Shown here one piece after another: positions 62,291 to 64,000 of a stretch of 64,000 nt of DNA. The notes below the pieces were generated by a model. It saw only the letters and a program-made list of their open reading frames with translations, did not search any database and was not told the DNA's origin. The stretch comes from Rachycentron canadum (Eukaryota; Chordata; Actinopteri; Carangiformes; Rachycentridae): contig CM076658.1 in NCBI GenBank assembly GCA_038496675.1, positions 10,898,602 through 10,962,601 on the forward strand, written 5' to 3'. Each line of letters starts with the position of its first letter. Within the stretch, counting starts at the first letter, position 1. The translations under genes were made by a program, and so were the position numbers.

Positions 62291-64000
62291 AATTCACAAA
62301 GTATTAAACAAGTGTTATGTATGTTATTTAAGATGCCCAAACAGAACAATAGGGCTAGGTATTCTACCGTACATGCAAAATAAATCTTTGTATTCTCATA
62401 TCAGCACCCAGGTCAGTGCGTTTCCACACAGGGATGAATCAGAGTAGGATTTAATTAGCTGTAAAAATTAAAGACATCTTTTTCTTTTTATATAAAAAAT
62501 GCTCTGACATGTAGATTAACGTACCATAATAGACAACAGTAGGGCTATGATATTGTTGCTGTAATAATGGATGCGTTAGTGCCAAACAATCCGACCAGAC
62601 ACTGTGAGTGCAGTGCACTCCTCTCACCTGCAAAACTTATGATTACCTCAACTACCCCACCATCCCCACCGCCACAACCCATCACCTCCACCCACCTGCC
62701 CCCAACCTAATTCAAGCGTTCCCTCTCTGAACTCCAGCAGGGGTCCATCCACTTATTGCATTATGTACTATTAAACAAACTTGGACTTCTTAAAAGCAGA
62801 GTCAGACTTCAGAGGCTGTGTGGCATGTTTATAGGGATGGACTGTACAGTACACAGAGATTTCTCATTTCTCTTGGTGACCTTGGGCACAGTGACATGTA
62901 TGGTTTTGAGGCTTTGATTTGCCACGTTGAGGTGTTGCGGAAAAGGTGCAATGCAAGATAATTTTGGCATTTTTTACCTCCTGGGAGCATAGAGAAGTAA
63001 GAAATACAGCACTTCATACTCTGGAGATTACAGGTAATATGGCACACAGCCTTCATAAACATTCTTGACCCAACCTGATCATACAGATATTGCTTCAGGA
63101 GAGACTTTTCACACTTTGATTTGCCTAAAATGAGATGGAGAAGTCAGTGATCTGACTCTTTGAGGTTCCTCACAGAGAAGCCAGCACAGCCTGTATATCT
63201 CCCAGCGTTGGACACAGCACACACATGCTATGACAACCAGGTGAGCAAGGAGCAGACTCCTGCAAACAAATAAGAGGAAAATACCCTCAAAGAGATGATA
63301 TTGATGTATAATTCATGTCAGAAAAAATACTAAAATGATCCATCTAAAGCCATTGAAGCCAGGTGATAATCCACATGCTTGAGGGGCAGCCCTGGGCGAA
63401 TTAGGGATGAGGAAACCATTGTACATCCCTCTAAGGTCAACATGGTTGAACTGGTGATACATATGTATGTTAATTTGCCTAATCTCACTTCTACAAATGT
63501 TTTACAGGCATATAAAGGGTTTAACACTAAGACATAATGATATCAGGGCATCGGGAGGGAGCTTATGAAAACAGGAGGCTTCAAATCTTATGTAGACACA
63601 TTTGTTACAACTGTCAGTGTAGCTACAACAAAATAGAAAAGCAAGTATGAGTATGAGTAATATTAGTAATATTCTTTCTTTTTTAAAATCATGGAGTTAA
63701 CTGTTTGAATAATTTCTTTGAATTTAATATCCTGTTTCTTTCTTTGCATGTATTGTATTATATTAACAATCCGAATAAATTCAATCTCAACTGTTACCGT
63801 TTCAGAACTTTTCTAGATGTTTTATTTCTGTCTCAAATAAACACTTCAGTCTAAGTAAAATGAATAAAGAGGCTGTCTTTGCAGGAAGAGCAGGCTTTAG
63901 CCATCAACAATACTCTCCTAATGCCTGATACAGTAATGCTGCTACACCCTAACTAGTTTGAATACATGTGCTAAATCATATTGAAGTCTTCATTTAATTC

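Larger units (their letters stand above)
50481..64000. other. intergenic DNA upstream of dct, no gene recognised
   Basis: About 13.5 kb with no exon I can assign. It holds the MITE at 51.1 kb, the motif cluster at 52.5 kb, a (GT)n at 60305, a T18/G12 junction at 62261 and several complex stretches listed separately. Mammals have TGDS and GPR180 beyond DCT, but neither is recognisable here, so the next gene lies outside the window or the order differs. Confidence 0.7.

Noticed and set aside
1..64000. A previously undescribed multi-gene system
   Set aside because: Only two ordinary vertebrate genes can be supported. The remaining DNA is intronic or intergenic, with repeats and possible enhancers.

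Overview
The window is vertebrate nuclear DNA, almost certainly from a teleost fish. It has split genes with GT/AG introns, AT-rich introns, dinucleotide microsatellites, and fish-type Tc1 and hAT/MITE-like repeat fragments. Two genes can be read with confidence. They lie tail to tail, in the same order and orientation as GPC6 and DCT on human 13q31-q32.

Left and centre (1-45.4 kb, + strand): the 3' part of a glypican-6 gene (gpc6). Five coding exons are present at 15708-15838, 16513-16656, 40428-40564, 41807-41982 and 43005-43210. They encode the last 263 complete residues, including the Ser-Gly heparan sulfate attachment tract and the C-terminal GPI signal. The 5' exons lie outside the window. 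The first 15.7 kb is intron, and the intron between the second and third exons is 23.8 kb. The introns carry a dead Tc1/mariner transposon (about 30.09-31.53 kb), MITE fragments and microsatellites. At about 13.3 kb there is a 393-N gap whose left edge ends in Tn5/Nextera adapter sequence. A 3'UTR of about 2.2 kb follows, with a good poly(A) signal at 45397.

Right of centre (46.05-50.19 kb, - strand): a complete eight-exon dopachrome tautomerase gene (dct, also called tyrp2). The spliced frame is 1551 nt, or 516 residues. It has a signal peptide, an EGF-like Cys-rich region, all six metal-binding His residues, a transmembrane segment and a short cytoplasmic tail. Intron 2 holds a second, 389-N gap inside an (AT)n run.

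Right (50.2-64 kb): no protein-coding gene recognised. This is the upstream side of dct. It contains a close cluster of a SOX-type site, a perfect TCACGTGA E-box and a 14-bp POU-like palindrome at 52.47-52.54 kb, a MITE at 51.1-51.35 kb, a (GT)n microsatellite, and several complex low-repeat stretches that look like conserved non-coding elements.

Functionally, dct is a melanosomal pigment enzyme of neural-crest and retinal pigment cells. gpc6 is a cell-surface heparan sulfate proteoglycan that modulates morphogen signalling. They are neighbours by conserved synteny, not members of one pathway. The most unusual items are the palindromic AATAAATATTTATT between the two 3' ends (a possible shared two-strand poly(A) signal), the SOX/E-box/POU cluster upstream of dct, a 14-bp perfect inverted repeat in the gpc6 3'UTR, an inverted duplicate tip on the Tc1 relic, and the sequencing-adapter contamination at the gap edge. 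I found no convincing novel multi-gene system.
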